Origin: a bacterium
GTDB taxonomy: Bacteria > Zhuqueibacterota > Zhuqueibacteria > Thermofontimicrobiales > Thermofontimicrobiaceae
DNA: 21,658 nt
Direction: 5' to 3'
Assembly (NCBI GenBank): GCA_011046315.1
Contig: DSAU01000256.1
Coordinates: 1 to 21,658, forward strand
This document shows positions 15,595-21,658 of this stretch, piece by piece. The notes under the pieces were generated by a model. It saw only the letters and a program-made list of their open reading frames with translations, did not search any database and had not been told where the DNA came from. Position 1 is the first letter of the stretch, and the number at the start of each line of letters is the position of its first letter. A program made the translations under genes and the position numbers.

Positions 15595-17049
15595 ATGATG
15601 AAGAGAAATAAAATTTTTTGGCTGCTGGCAATTTTATTTTCCCTGTTGCTAAACACAACCTGGGCAGCGGTCCGTTTTGAAAAATATTTTGTGGACAAGA
15701 CGATGCGGGTGGATTTTTTTCATACCGGGATCAAGAACAAAGAAATTGTCAGTCTGGATAAAGTTTATGAAGAGCCAGCCCTATTAACTCACCAACGCCA
15801 ACTGTGGTCGGGAAACAAACATAATTTAATCGATACCCTCAATTTGGGAAAGTACCTTGTCAAAGTCAGCGATGTCGCGACCAATCAACTCATTTTTTCC
15901 AGGGGCTTTTGCAGTCTGTTTGGTGAGTGGCAAACAACGGATGAGGCGGAGAAGGGAATTTACCGCACGTTTCACGAATCGGTGTTATTTCCATTTCCCA
16001 AAAAAATGATTCAGTTAACAATTGCAGCTCGCGATGCCGATAATTTTTTTCAAGATATTTTCTCAACCGTTATCGATCCCAATTCCCGGTTTATCAACCG
16101 TGAAGCTCGACGCTACAATTTCCAGACCGGCGCGCTATTCAAACACGGTGATCCCGATCAAAAAGTTGACCTTGCGATTCTTGCTGACGGGTACCAGCAC
16201 AATGAAATGAAACTTTTTCGTCAGGACATCAAGCGGCTGCTGGATGTGCTTTTCGATACCCTACCCTTTAAAACACGCAAAAAAGATTTTAATGTTTGGT
16301 ACGTGGAATCGCTTTCGCTGGACTCTGGTATTGATGAACCGAGGAGAAATAATTGGCGTCAGACCGCGTTGGGCGCGTCTTATAATTCGTTCGATTCGCC
16401 GCGCTATGTGTTGAGTTTTGAAAATCGACAGATTCGCGATATCGCCTCGCTGGTTCCCTACGACCAGATTTACATCGTAGTGAATTCAGAACGTTACGGT
16501 GGCGGCGGAATTTTTAACCTGTATTCAACCTGTTATGCGCGCGATAAAGGTGAGAACAGCCAGTGGTGGCCTGAATATGTTTTTGTTCATGAATTTGGCC
16601 ATGCCTTTGCCGGACTGGGGGATGAGTATTATTCCTCTGAGGTCGCTTACAACGAATTTTATCCCCTCACCGTTGATCCGTGGGAACCCAATGTTGCCAT
16701 TTTAAAAAACGGAACGGTTAAGTGGAATCATTTAATTCAAGACGAGACTCCGCTGCCCACACCCTGGGGCAAGGCAGCTTATGATTCTCTGGGAAAGGCT
16801 TTGATGACTTTGGACCGAAGCGATTCGACATTTAAAGAAAAATATCAACAGGTCTATCAGCAAAGAGAGCAACTGTTTTTAAACCAACAATATCGCGGAA
16901 AAGTCGGCGCATTCGAAGGCTCTGGATATTCCTCTGAAGGATTGTATCGACCGTTTATCGACTGTATTATGTTTTCCAAGAGCCTGGTGGGGTTTTGCCC
17001 GGTATGTTCAACTGCAATTGAAAAAATGATCGATTTTCATACACGCTAA
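15595..17049 (+). CDS. Secreted M64 (IgA-peptidase-like) metallopeptidase
   Basis: 484 residues. A signal peptide (residues 1-25, ending TTWAA) sends it out of the cytoplasm. Residues about 28-120 form the beta-sandwich M64 N-terminal domain. The catalytic domain has the zinc motif HEFGH at 332-336, followed by AFAGLGDEYY (337-346), which is the peptidase M64 signature (PF09471). The DLAILADGY block at 192-200 is also characteristic. Cys residues near the end, in CIMFSKSLVGFCPVCSTAIE, may form disulphides. The family's name comes from a clostridial IgA protease, but most members are uncharacterised, so immunoglobulin cleavage should not be assumed. GGAGG precedes two adjacent ATGs by three and six bases; the second (15598) has better spacing. 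It has its own promoter and is probably monocistronic. Confidence 0.88.
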   Translation: MMKRNKIFWLLAILFSLLLNTTWAAVRFEKYFVDKTMRVDFFHTGIKNKEIVSLDKVYEEPALLTHQRQLWSGNKHNLIDTLNLGKYLVKVSDVATNQLIFSRGFCSLFGEWQTTDEAEKGIYRTFHESVLFPFPKKMIQLTIAARDADNFFQDIFSTVIDPNSRFINREARRYNFQTGALFKHGDPDQKVDLAILADGYQHNEMKLFRQDIKRLLDVLFDTLPFKTRKKDFNVWYVESLSLDSGIDEPRRNNWRQTALGASYNSFDSPRYVLSFENRQIRDIASLVPYDQIYIVVNSERYGGGGIFNLYSTCYARDKGENSQWWPEYVFVHEFGHAFAGLGDEYYSSEVAYNEFYPLTVDPWEPNVAILKNGTVKWNHLIQDETPLPTPWGKAAYDSLGKALMTLDRSDSTFKEKYQQVYQQREQLFLNQQYRGKVGAFEGSGYSSEGLYRPFIDCIMFSKSLVGFCPVCSTAIEKMIDFHTR

Positions 17050-17195
17050 CCTAGTTGCTATCAGCAATCTACAATTGATGTCGTCACTGTTGATCAAACC
17101 AGAAAATTTTGCTGATTACAATTTGTTAGCACTGATTCGGTAAGACTGGTAACCGATAATTTTAATATGAATTCAAAACAACAAGAGGTGAATTA

Positions 17196-18098
17196 GTGAG
17201 ACTATTTTCATTTATCAAAGGGCAGCAGATGGCTCGTATCGGCATCGAGTTGGACGGTAAAAAATATGATTTCACCCGGATCTGGGATTATTTCAAAGAT
17301 ATCCGCGGCCAACATCGGCTGCCGGAGATGTACTTTTTACAGGTTTTGTTGGAAATGGGGATGTTCAATAAAAAAACCATTAAGGAAATCATCACCACCG
17401 TCACCAACTTTCGTTCTCTGGATGATATAAAATTATCAGAGCCCATTCGCTATGACGTTCCCATAGCTCGTCCGCAGAAGATCATTTGTCTGGGCAGAAA
17501 TTATATAAAACACGCCGAGGAATTTCAAAAACAAGTTCCGCCGGAACCAATAATTTTTTCTAAAATACCGTCTTCATTATTGCCGCATCTGGGAACGATT
17601 TTGTTACCACGCGCCGTTGGCAGGGTGGATCATGAGATTGAGTTGGCTTTGGTTATCGGCAAGTCGGGGAAATATATTTCGGCGAAGAATGCATTCGATC
17701 ATATTGCCGGCTACACTGTGCTCAACGATGTGACCGCCCGAGCGCTACAAATAGAGGACATTGAGGAGAAAAAGCCATGGATGCGCTCGAAAAGCTTTGA
17801 CACGTTTTGCCCGATGGGACCGTTTTTAACGCCGGCAGAGGAGATCGAAGATCCGCACAAGCTACGAATTTCTTTAAAAGTTAATGATGAGATAAAACAG
17901 GATGCTTCAACTTCAGAGATAGTTTACAAATTGCCGGAAATTATCCAATTTATCTCGCGACACATGACATTGCAGGTCGGTGATGTTATCGCCACCGGCA
18001 CACCAGCCGGTGTTTCAGAACTGAAACCCGGCGACCTGGTTACTGGTGAAATCGAAAAACTCGGTGTGCTGCAAAATCAGGTTGCAGCGGACTATTGA
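17196..18098 (+). CDS. Fumarylacetoacetate hydrolase (FAH) family protein
   Basis: 300 residues. The FAH C-terminal domain is clear: KIICLGRNYIKHAEEF (95-110) with likely catalytic H106, metal ligands E147 and E149 in DHEIELALVIG, D178 in VLNDVTAR, and RSKSFDTFCPMGPF at 197-210. VGDVIATGTPAGV (about 267-279) closes the active site. The family includes acylpyruvases, 2-keto-4-pentenoate hydratases and oxaloacetate decarboxylases, all acting on short beta-diketo or oxo-acids; the exact substrate is open. The GTG start at 17196 has AAGAGGTG about five bases upstream. ATG 17229 is an alternative with a weaker site. The next gene begins only 12 bases after its stop with GAGGAGGG across the gap, so the two enzymes are co-translated. 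Confidence 0.88.
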   Translation: MRLFSFIKGQQMARIGIELDGKKYDFTRIWDYFKDIRGQHRLPEMYFLQVLLEMGMFNKKTIKEIITTVTNFRSLDDIKLSEPIRYDVPIARPQKIICLGRNYIKHAEEFQKQVPPEPIIFSKIPSSLLPHLGTILLPRAVGRVDHEIELALVIGKSGKYISAKNAFDHIAGYTVLNDVTARALQIEDIEEKKPWMRSKSFDTFCPMGPFLTPAEEIEDPHKLRISLKVNDEIKQDASTSEIVYKLPEIIQFISRHMTLQVGDVIATGTPAGVSELKPGDLVTGEIEKLGVLQNQVAADY

Positions 18099-18110
18099 GG
18101 AGGGAACACA

Positions 18111-19109
18111 ATGAAACAATTTCAATTGCCGTCCAGAATCCGGTTGGCAAATCTGCCCACACCGATTGAACCCGCAACTCGGATTTCGCGGGAATGGGGC
18201 GCCAATATTTTTATCAAACGCGATGATTTGACCGGATCGGAGCTATCCGGAAATAAAGTCCGTAAGTTAGAATTTGTGATTGCAGAAGCGCAAAAAAACG
18301 GCGCTGATGTGCTGATCACCTGCGGCGGACTTCAGTCAAATCATGCGCGGGCGACAGCGGTTGCCGCAGCAAAACTTGGCATCCGATCTTATCTGGTTTT
18401 ACGCGGCGAGCCCTCAGCAATTAACGACGGAAATATACTGATTGACCATTTGGTTGGCGCACAAATCCGCTATATTTCAGCGGAGGATTACGCTGCGCGC
18501 GTCGATGAAATTATGGAACAATCAGCCGCCGAGCTCAGCCAACAAGGCTATTGCCCGTTTATTATTCCAGAGGGCGCATCGAATGCACTGGGCGCCTTTG
18601 GCTATATTGAAGCAACCCGGGAAATTGCTACGCAGTTACGCCAGATGAAAATTAACATCGATTATCTGGTGATTGCCACCGGCTCTGGCGGCACCCAGGC
18701 CGGATTGATTATCGGCAGAAAACTTTTCAATCAATCCTATCGGGTGCTCGGTATAAACGTGTGTGATGACCAATCTTTTTTTGTGAATAAAATCGGACGC
18801 ATTTGTAACGATGCGATTGATCAATACCAAATACCAGTAGCTGTTTCAGCAGCCGACATCGAGATAATCGACGGCTATGTCGGCGAAGGTTATGCGCTCA
18901 ATCGACCGCAGGAAATCGAATTGATTCGAGAGATTGCCGCTGTCGAAGGCGTGATTTTTGATCCGGTTTATACCGGCAAAGCCATGTTTGGTTTGCGGGA
19001 ACAAATTTTGCAAGCAAGATTTCGTAAAACTGACAACATATTGTTTATTCATACCGGCGGATTGTTCGGCATTTTTCCCAAAAAGGAACTTTTCAGCTCA
19101 TCAGGTTAA
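18111..19109 (+). CDS. PLP-dependent D-cysteine desulfhydrase / ACC deaminase family enzyme
   Basis: 332 residues, fold-type II PLP enzyme. RDDLTGSELSGNKVRKLEF carries the Schiff-base lysine, probably K49. QSNHAR (75-80) contacts the substrate carboxylate and cofactor. ATGSGGTQAGLIIG (about 193-206) binds the PLP phosphate. GEGYAL and DPVYTGKAM near residues 257 and 281 are typical of the family. Members are D-cysteine desulfhydrases, ACC deaminases and L-cysteate sulfo-lyases. They release ammonia and a 2-oxo acid, with sulphide or sulphite from sulphur substrates. Sequence motifs alone do not decide among these. The start at ATG 18111 has GGAGGG at good spacing. Pairing with a FAH-family oxo-acid enzyme suggests the 2-oxo acid product could be processed by its neighbour, which is an inference. 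Confidence 0.87.
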   Translation: MKQFQLPSRIRLANLPTPIEPATRISREWGANIFIKRDDLTGSELSGNKVRKLEFVIAEAQKNGADVLITCGGLQSNHARATAVAAAKLGIRSYLVLRGEPSAINDGNILIDHLVGAQIRYISAEDYAARVDEIMEQSAAELSQQGYCPFIIPEGASNALGAFGYIEATREIATQLRQMKINIDYLVIATGSGGTQAGLIIGRKLFNQSYRVLGINVCDDQSFFVNKIGRICNDAIDQYQIPVAVSAADIEIIDGYVGEGYALNRPQEIELIREIAAVEGVIFDPVYTGKAMFGLREQILQARFRKTDNILFIHTGGLFGIFPKKELFSSSG

Positions 19110-19120
19110 TTTTTCTTAAC

Positions 19121-19149
19121 TTGACTTTTAGCAAAAATCTTTTGATATT
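19121..19149 (+). promoter_or_regulatory. Probable promoter for the SUMF1-fold gene
   Basis: TTGACT (19121-19126) and GATATT (19144-19149) are spaced by 17 bases. The -35 matches five of six consensus positions and the -10 four of six. It lies just after the PLP-enzyme gene, 69 bases ahead of ATG 19218, so the downstream gene is probably transcribed separately with a 5' leader of about 60 bases. Confidence 0.5.
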
Positions 19150-19185
19150 AAGAGGAGAAACGATTACCAGCTTACGGGGGGAGAA

Positions 19186-19203
19186 TTGTTAATCATTTAA
19201 CAA
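19186..19203. promoter_or_regulatory. Palindrome in the leader of the SUMF1-fold gene
   Basis: TTGTTAATCATTTAACAA is a perfect 7-base inverted repeat around a four-base loop. It lies between the inferred promoter and the start codon, ending 14 bases before ATG 19218. Its form suits either an operator for a dimeric regulator or a weak mRNA hairpin next to the ribosome-binding site. The arms are AT-rich, so chance is not excluded. Confidence 0.35.
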
Positions 19204-19217
19204 CAGGAATATGACTG

Positions 19218-20219
19218 ATGAATTGGCGTCATGATAATCTGCAAATGGTTTTCAGGGGGATATTAATTTGGTTGCTATTTTCACTGCTGCTAATCAGCAG
19301 CGGTTATGCTCAAATTGAACGAGAATTGGAACTGCTGCTCTATCCAGAACGAGCGGACAGCCAGCAGTTTGAACTCGAACCAGCAGATTCCATCGCAATC
19401 GATTTGTTGATTGATGTTGCTGAAATGGTCGAAATTTCCGCCGGGAATTTTATCATGGGCAGCGACGATCATGAGCTGGATGAGCGGCCGCAGCGTGAGG
19501 TGTTTGTCGAAAAATTCTGGATTGACAAATACCCGGTGACCAATGGTCAATACGCAATTTTTCTGAACGAATTTCAGAAGCGTTTCCCGGATCGGGAGGC
19601 TGATATTGCCAAATTTATCCGTCTTGGCGCTGACGGCTGCGGAATTATTGTCAGGGAAGGTCAGTTTTTTCCGGTCGGGTCATTGCAAAATCACCCGGTA
19701 GTCTATGTTTCCTGGCACGGCGCTGACGCATACTGCAAATTTTATCAAAAACGTCTGCCCACCGAAGCTGAATGGGAAAAGGCTGCCCGGGGCGTCAACG
19801 GCAATATCTTTCCCTGGGGCGATTCTATTGACGGTTCATTGGCGAATTACTGGGATAGCGGTGATCCATTTGATAACGGTACCACACCGGTTGGTTTTTT
19901 CAACGGCAGAGAAAAAAACGGATTTCAAACCAGCGACGGCAGAAGCCCGTTTGGCGTTTATGATCTGGTGGATAATGTTCGCGAATGGGTGGCGGATTGG
20001 TACCAGTGGAATTATTATTCACACAGCACGCGCATCGATCCCCGCGGACCTGAAAAACGCGTTAAAAAAGTAGTTCGCGGCGGTGGTTATTTGTTTCATG
20101 GGTCTCAACAGCGCGCCAGCTTGCGCTATGCGTTGGAACCGGGCGCCTCGGCTAAATATATCGGATTTCGCTGCGCCAGTTCTGCGGCGCCCGGAGGAAT
20201 GAAAAAACCAGGCTTCTGA
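19218..20219 (+). CDS. Secreted SUMF1/FGE-fold protein without the oxidase cysteines
   Basis: 333 residues. An N-terminal membrane segment (about 11-29, ending SSGYAQ) is likely a signal peptide. The FGE-sulfatase domain (PF03781) runs from about 68: MVEISAGNFIMGSDDHELDERP, DKYPVTNGQYAIFL, HPVVYVSWHGADAYCKF, RLPTEAEWEKAARG, FPWGD, GVYDLVDNVREWVADWY, RGGGY (287-291) and GFRCA (316-320). True formylglycine-generating enzymes have two copper-binding cysteines in the RGGSxxCxxxxC region. Here those positions are F293 and Q298, so sulfatase activation by this enzyme is unlikely. Non-oxidase relatives bind ligands, act in gliding-type lipoproteins, or belong to EgtB-like enzymes. No sulfatase gene is nearby. 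The ATG start has AGGA about ten bases upstream. ATG 19245 is an alternative that would keep the signal segment. Confidence 0.85.
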   Translation: MNWRHDNLQMVFRGILIWLLFSLLLISSGYAQIERELELLLYPERADSQQFELEPADSIAIDLLIDVAEMVEISAGNFIMGSDDHELDERPQREVFVEKFWIDKYPVTNGQYAIFLNEFQKRFPDREADIAKFIRLGADGCGIIVREGQFFPVGSLQNHPVVYVSWHGADAYCKFYQKRLPTEAEWEKAARGVNGNIFPWGDSIDGSLANYWDSGDPFDNGTTPVGFFNGREKNGFQTSDGRSPFGVYDLVDNVREWVADWYQWNYYSHSTRIDPRGPEKRVKKVVRGGGYLFHGSQQRASLRYALEPGASAKYIGFRCASSAAPGGMKKPGF

Positions 20220-20232
20220 AAGAAACCTGGCT
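20202..20232. terminator. Shared terminator hairpin between convergent genes
   Basis: CCAGG (20208-20212) pairs with CCTGG (20226-20230), with an inner TTC/GAA pairing. On the minus strand the stem is followed by six T residues (A at 20202-20207), a standard rho-independent terminator for the cyclophilin gene. On the plus strand the tail is CTTGTTGTTAATTTT, a weaker terminator for the SUMF-fold gene. The left arm overlaps that gene's last codons and stop. Confidence 0.7.
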
Positions 20233-20243
20233 TGTTGTTAATT

Positions 20244-20960
20244 TTATTCGGAAATCAGATATGCTTTTTTAATATAATCCAATTTGGGGAAATTATCGAT
20301 TAAAAATTTATTTCCCTGCAGTCGGATGTTTTGTTGATTGGGACCGCTTCCACGCGGTGGGCCATCGCCGTAGCCAGCGTATAACTGATCCACGACTTCC
20401 ATTCCTTCAATGATTTTTCCCACCGGAGAGAAACCTTGATTATCGAGGAACGAATTGTCGTTAAAGTTGATAAACAATTGAGTGCTTCGGGAATTGGGCA
20501 TGGCGGATTTGGCATAGGTCACATAACCGCGCTTATTACTCTGAACCACCGGATCGTCGGGAATGTTTTTTTCAGACCACACAGCAGACACTTCAGGATC
20601 ACCGTGATAACCGAACTGCGCCATAAATCCGTTGATTACGCGGAAGAAGCGCACACCTTCGTAAAATCGGTTGTTTGCCAGATAGTACAGCCGGTCCGCC
20701 CCGTGGGGAGACCAGGGGCGATGCACTTCCATTACAAAATCCCCTTTTGATGTTTCAAATTTGACTTTGAAAGTTTCCGGAGCTGCCGCAGCCAGTTCGG
20801 CTTCGTCCGGCGTTAGCAGCTTTTGAACTGTTTCAGCCGTGGCTGCTTCTTGCTTATCCGATTTTTCCGAACAAGCTGTCAGCAGCAAGCCCAGACCAAC
20901 GCTAATGATCAGCGTAACTTTTAATAGAGATAGAGAATGAGTCTGTTTCGACCAAATCAT
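20244..20960 (-). CDS. Cyclophilin-type peptidyl-prolyl isomerase, lipoprotein
   Basis: 238 residues. A lipoprotein signal ends LLLTAC, so C30 should be lipidated and the enzyme held in the envelope. A low-complexity linker (31-60) leads to the cyclophilin domain. Catalytic residues R107, F112 and Q115 in FFRVINGFMAQFG keep the spacing of cyclophilin A R55, F60 and Q63, and STQLFINFNDN matches the conserved GSQFFI strand. It should catalyse proline isomerisation during folding of exported proteins. ATG 20960 has AGGAGG about seven bases upstream. A strong promoter precedes it. It converges on the SUMF-fold gene. Confidence 0.92.
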   Translation of the reverse strand: MIWSKQTHSLSLLKVTLIISVGLGLLLTACSEKSDKQEAATAETVQKLLTPDEAELAAAAPETFKVKFETSKGDFVMEVHRPWSPHGADRLYYLANNRFYEGVRFFRVINGFMAQFGYHGDPEVSAVWSEKNIPDDPVVQSNKRGYVTYAKSAMPNSRSTQLFINFNDNSFLDNQGFSPVGKIIEGMEVVDQLYAGYGDGPPRGSGPNQQNIRLQGNKFLIDNFPKLDYIKKAYLISE

Positions 20961-21382
20961 GAGCTTTCCTCCTGTATTCTAATTTATTTGATAAAATTGA
21001 TTCCGATCTGTCACGCGACACAATATAATATATTCTGCTGTAATTTTCAATGATAAATTTGAAAAAATAGGGGAGTGTGAGGTAATAGTCTCTTACATCG
21101 AAGTGGTCAAATAATTCATTGTTATTTTTCTCATCTTCACTGAAAATTATTTTGTTTTCTTTTGATGGCTTGTTAATGGTTGCAGAAGGATGTCTCCAAT
21201 CATGTCTTGGAACCGGGCAAGTCTTTTTGGGAATGTCATACTGAGCATAATGTTGGGAGGATAGGTAACAAAGAAGATTCTATTCCATAAATGATACAGC
21301 TCCGGAACATCTACAGAAACAAAAGCGTAAATCAGAGCATATAATTTGCAAATCAGATGGCTGTCCTTATAAAGATATATGA
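20961..21382. other. Intergenic and probably degraded DNA before the integrase fragment
   Basis: Apart from the cyclophilin promoter, this stretch contains one 80-codon minus-strand frame (21389-21147, beginning MLFIYLYKDSHLICKL). I do not recognise it: it has no clear Shine-Dalgarno, no domain I can name, and its ATG lies inside the integrase fragment read on the other strand. It could be a small hypothetical gene or a remnant. No other frame is convincing. Confidence 0.4.
21022..21050 (-). promoter_or_regulatory. Probable promoter of the cyclophilin gene
   Basis: On the minus strand TTGAAA (21050-21045) and TATATT (21027-21022) are separated by 17 bases. Each hexamer matches the sigma-70 consensus at five of six positions. 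It lies about 60 bases before the start codon, in a stretch otherwise without genes, and is the best promoter candidate in the window. Confidence 0.6.
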
Positions 21383-21619
21383 AAAGCATGGTATCGTGTT
21401 ATAAAAAGAGCATCGTTAAAACGTTCAACCCTGCATGTTTTAAGACGCACATTTCCAACGATGCTTGTTCGTGAAGGTGCAGATTTAAATGCTGTAAAAG
21501 AATTAGGAAGATGGAGTGATCTTAAGTTGGTAGAGAGATATTCTCATGTTTCATCGGATCATCGTACAAGAGTTATTAATAAACTTGATAATAAATTTGA
21601 AGAAGATGAGTTTGATTGA
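21383..21619 (+). pseudogene. C-terminal fragment of a tyrosine recombinase/integrase
   Basis: The frame from 21383 to the TGA at 21617-21619 encodes about 78 residues starting KAWYRVIKRASLKRSTLHVL. It matches the catalytic end of phage-type integrases. LHVLRRTFPTMLVREGADL corresponds to the usual LHDLRHTFAT motif and keeps the box II His and Arg. LGRWSDLKLVERYSHVS holds the late Trp and the nucleophile Tyr (in ERYSHV). An in-frame TGA at 21380-21382 ends the frame upstream and no start codon or ribosome-binding site is present, so the DNA-binding and box I parts are lost. The Arg in RRTF replaces the more usual His. It cannot act alone as an integrase. Confidence 0.75.
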
Positions 21620-21658
21620 AACTCTGTAGAAGTATAAAAATAAAGTCTATTAAAAAAC

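Noticed and set aside
17050..17195. Hairpin TTGCTATCAGCAA after the M64 gene as a terminator
   Set aside because: Stem of only five pairs and no T-run follows; not supported.
19218..20219. Calling this gene a sulfatase-activating formylglycine-generating enzyme
   Set aside because: Both catalytic cysteines are missing and there is no sulfatase gene in the window.

Overview
The window looks like chromosomal DNA from an uncultured or little-studied Gram-negative bacterium of the FCB group. A Calditrichota/KSB1-type lineage is my best guess. The reasons are a DUF4837 lipoprotein, a large DUF2723 membrane glycosyltransferase with C-terminal TPRs, abundant lipoprotein and Sec signal peptides, moderately AT-rich DNA and purine-rich Shine-Dalgarno sites. 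The lineage is an inference; no rRNA or tRNA is present.

Layout. (a) Positions 1 to about 840 are a decayed zone. It holds a thioredoxin-fold gene broken by two in-frame stops (minus strand), a frame-broken ORF on the plus strand, and a stub of a flavodoxin-like reductase that runs out of frame into an intact transglutaminase-like gene (841-1482). (b) Positions 8621 down to 1656 form a tightly packed minus-strand operon: methyltransferase, GT4 glycosyltransferase, DUF2723 GT-C-type membrane protein with TPRs, a truncated second DUF2723 copy, an LPG_synthase_TM/AglD-like flippase-type membrane protein, and a DUF4837 lipoprotein. It reads as an envelope glycan or protein-glycosylation module. 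(c) Positions 8622-9084 are non-coding and carry a 16-bp perfect inverted repeat spanning 103 bp. (d) Positions 15340 down to 9085 hold valS, a secreted DUF4139 protein and recG, all on the minus strand. recG lacks an ATG, and its best ribosome-binding site points at an AUA codon. (e) Positions 15595-20219 hold four plus-strand genes: a secreted M64 metallopeptidase, a FAH-family enzyme coupled to a PLP-dependent D-cysteine desulfhydrase/ACC-deaminase-like enzyme, and a secreted SUMF1-fold protein lacking the oxidase cysteines. (f) A minus-strand cyclophilin lipoprotein (20960-20244) converges on the SUMF gene and shares a terminator hairpin with it. (g) The right end carries a 5'-truncated tyrosine integrase, marking another decayed mobile or recombination zone.

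Taken together, a housekeeping and envelope core is flanked on both sides by degraded accessory DNA. I see no CRISPR array, intact transposon, toxin-antitoxin pair or clearly novel defence system. The observations most worth checking are the recG initiation region, the truncated DUF2723 duplicate kept inside its operon, the SUMF-fold protein with a palindrome before its start, and the gene-junction debris at both ends.
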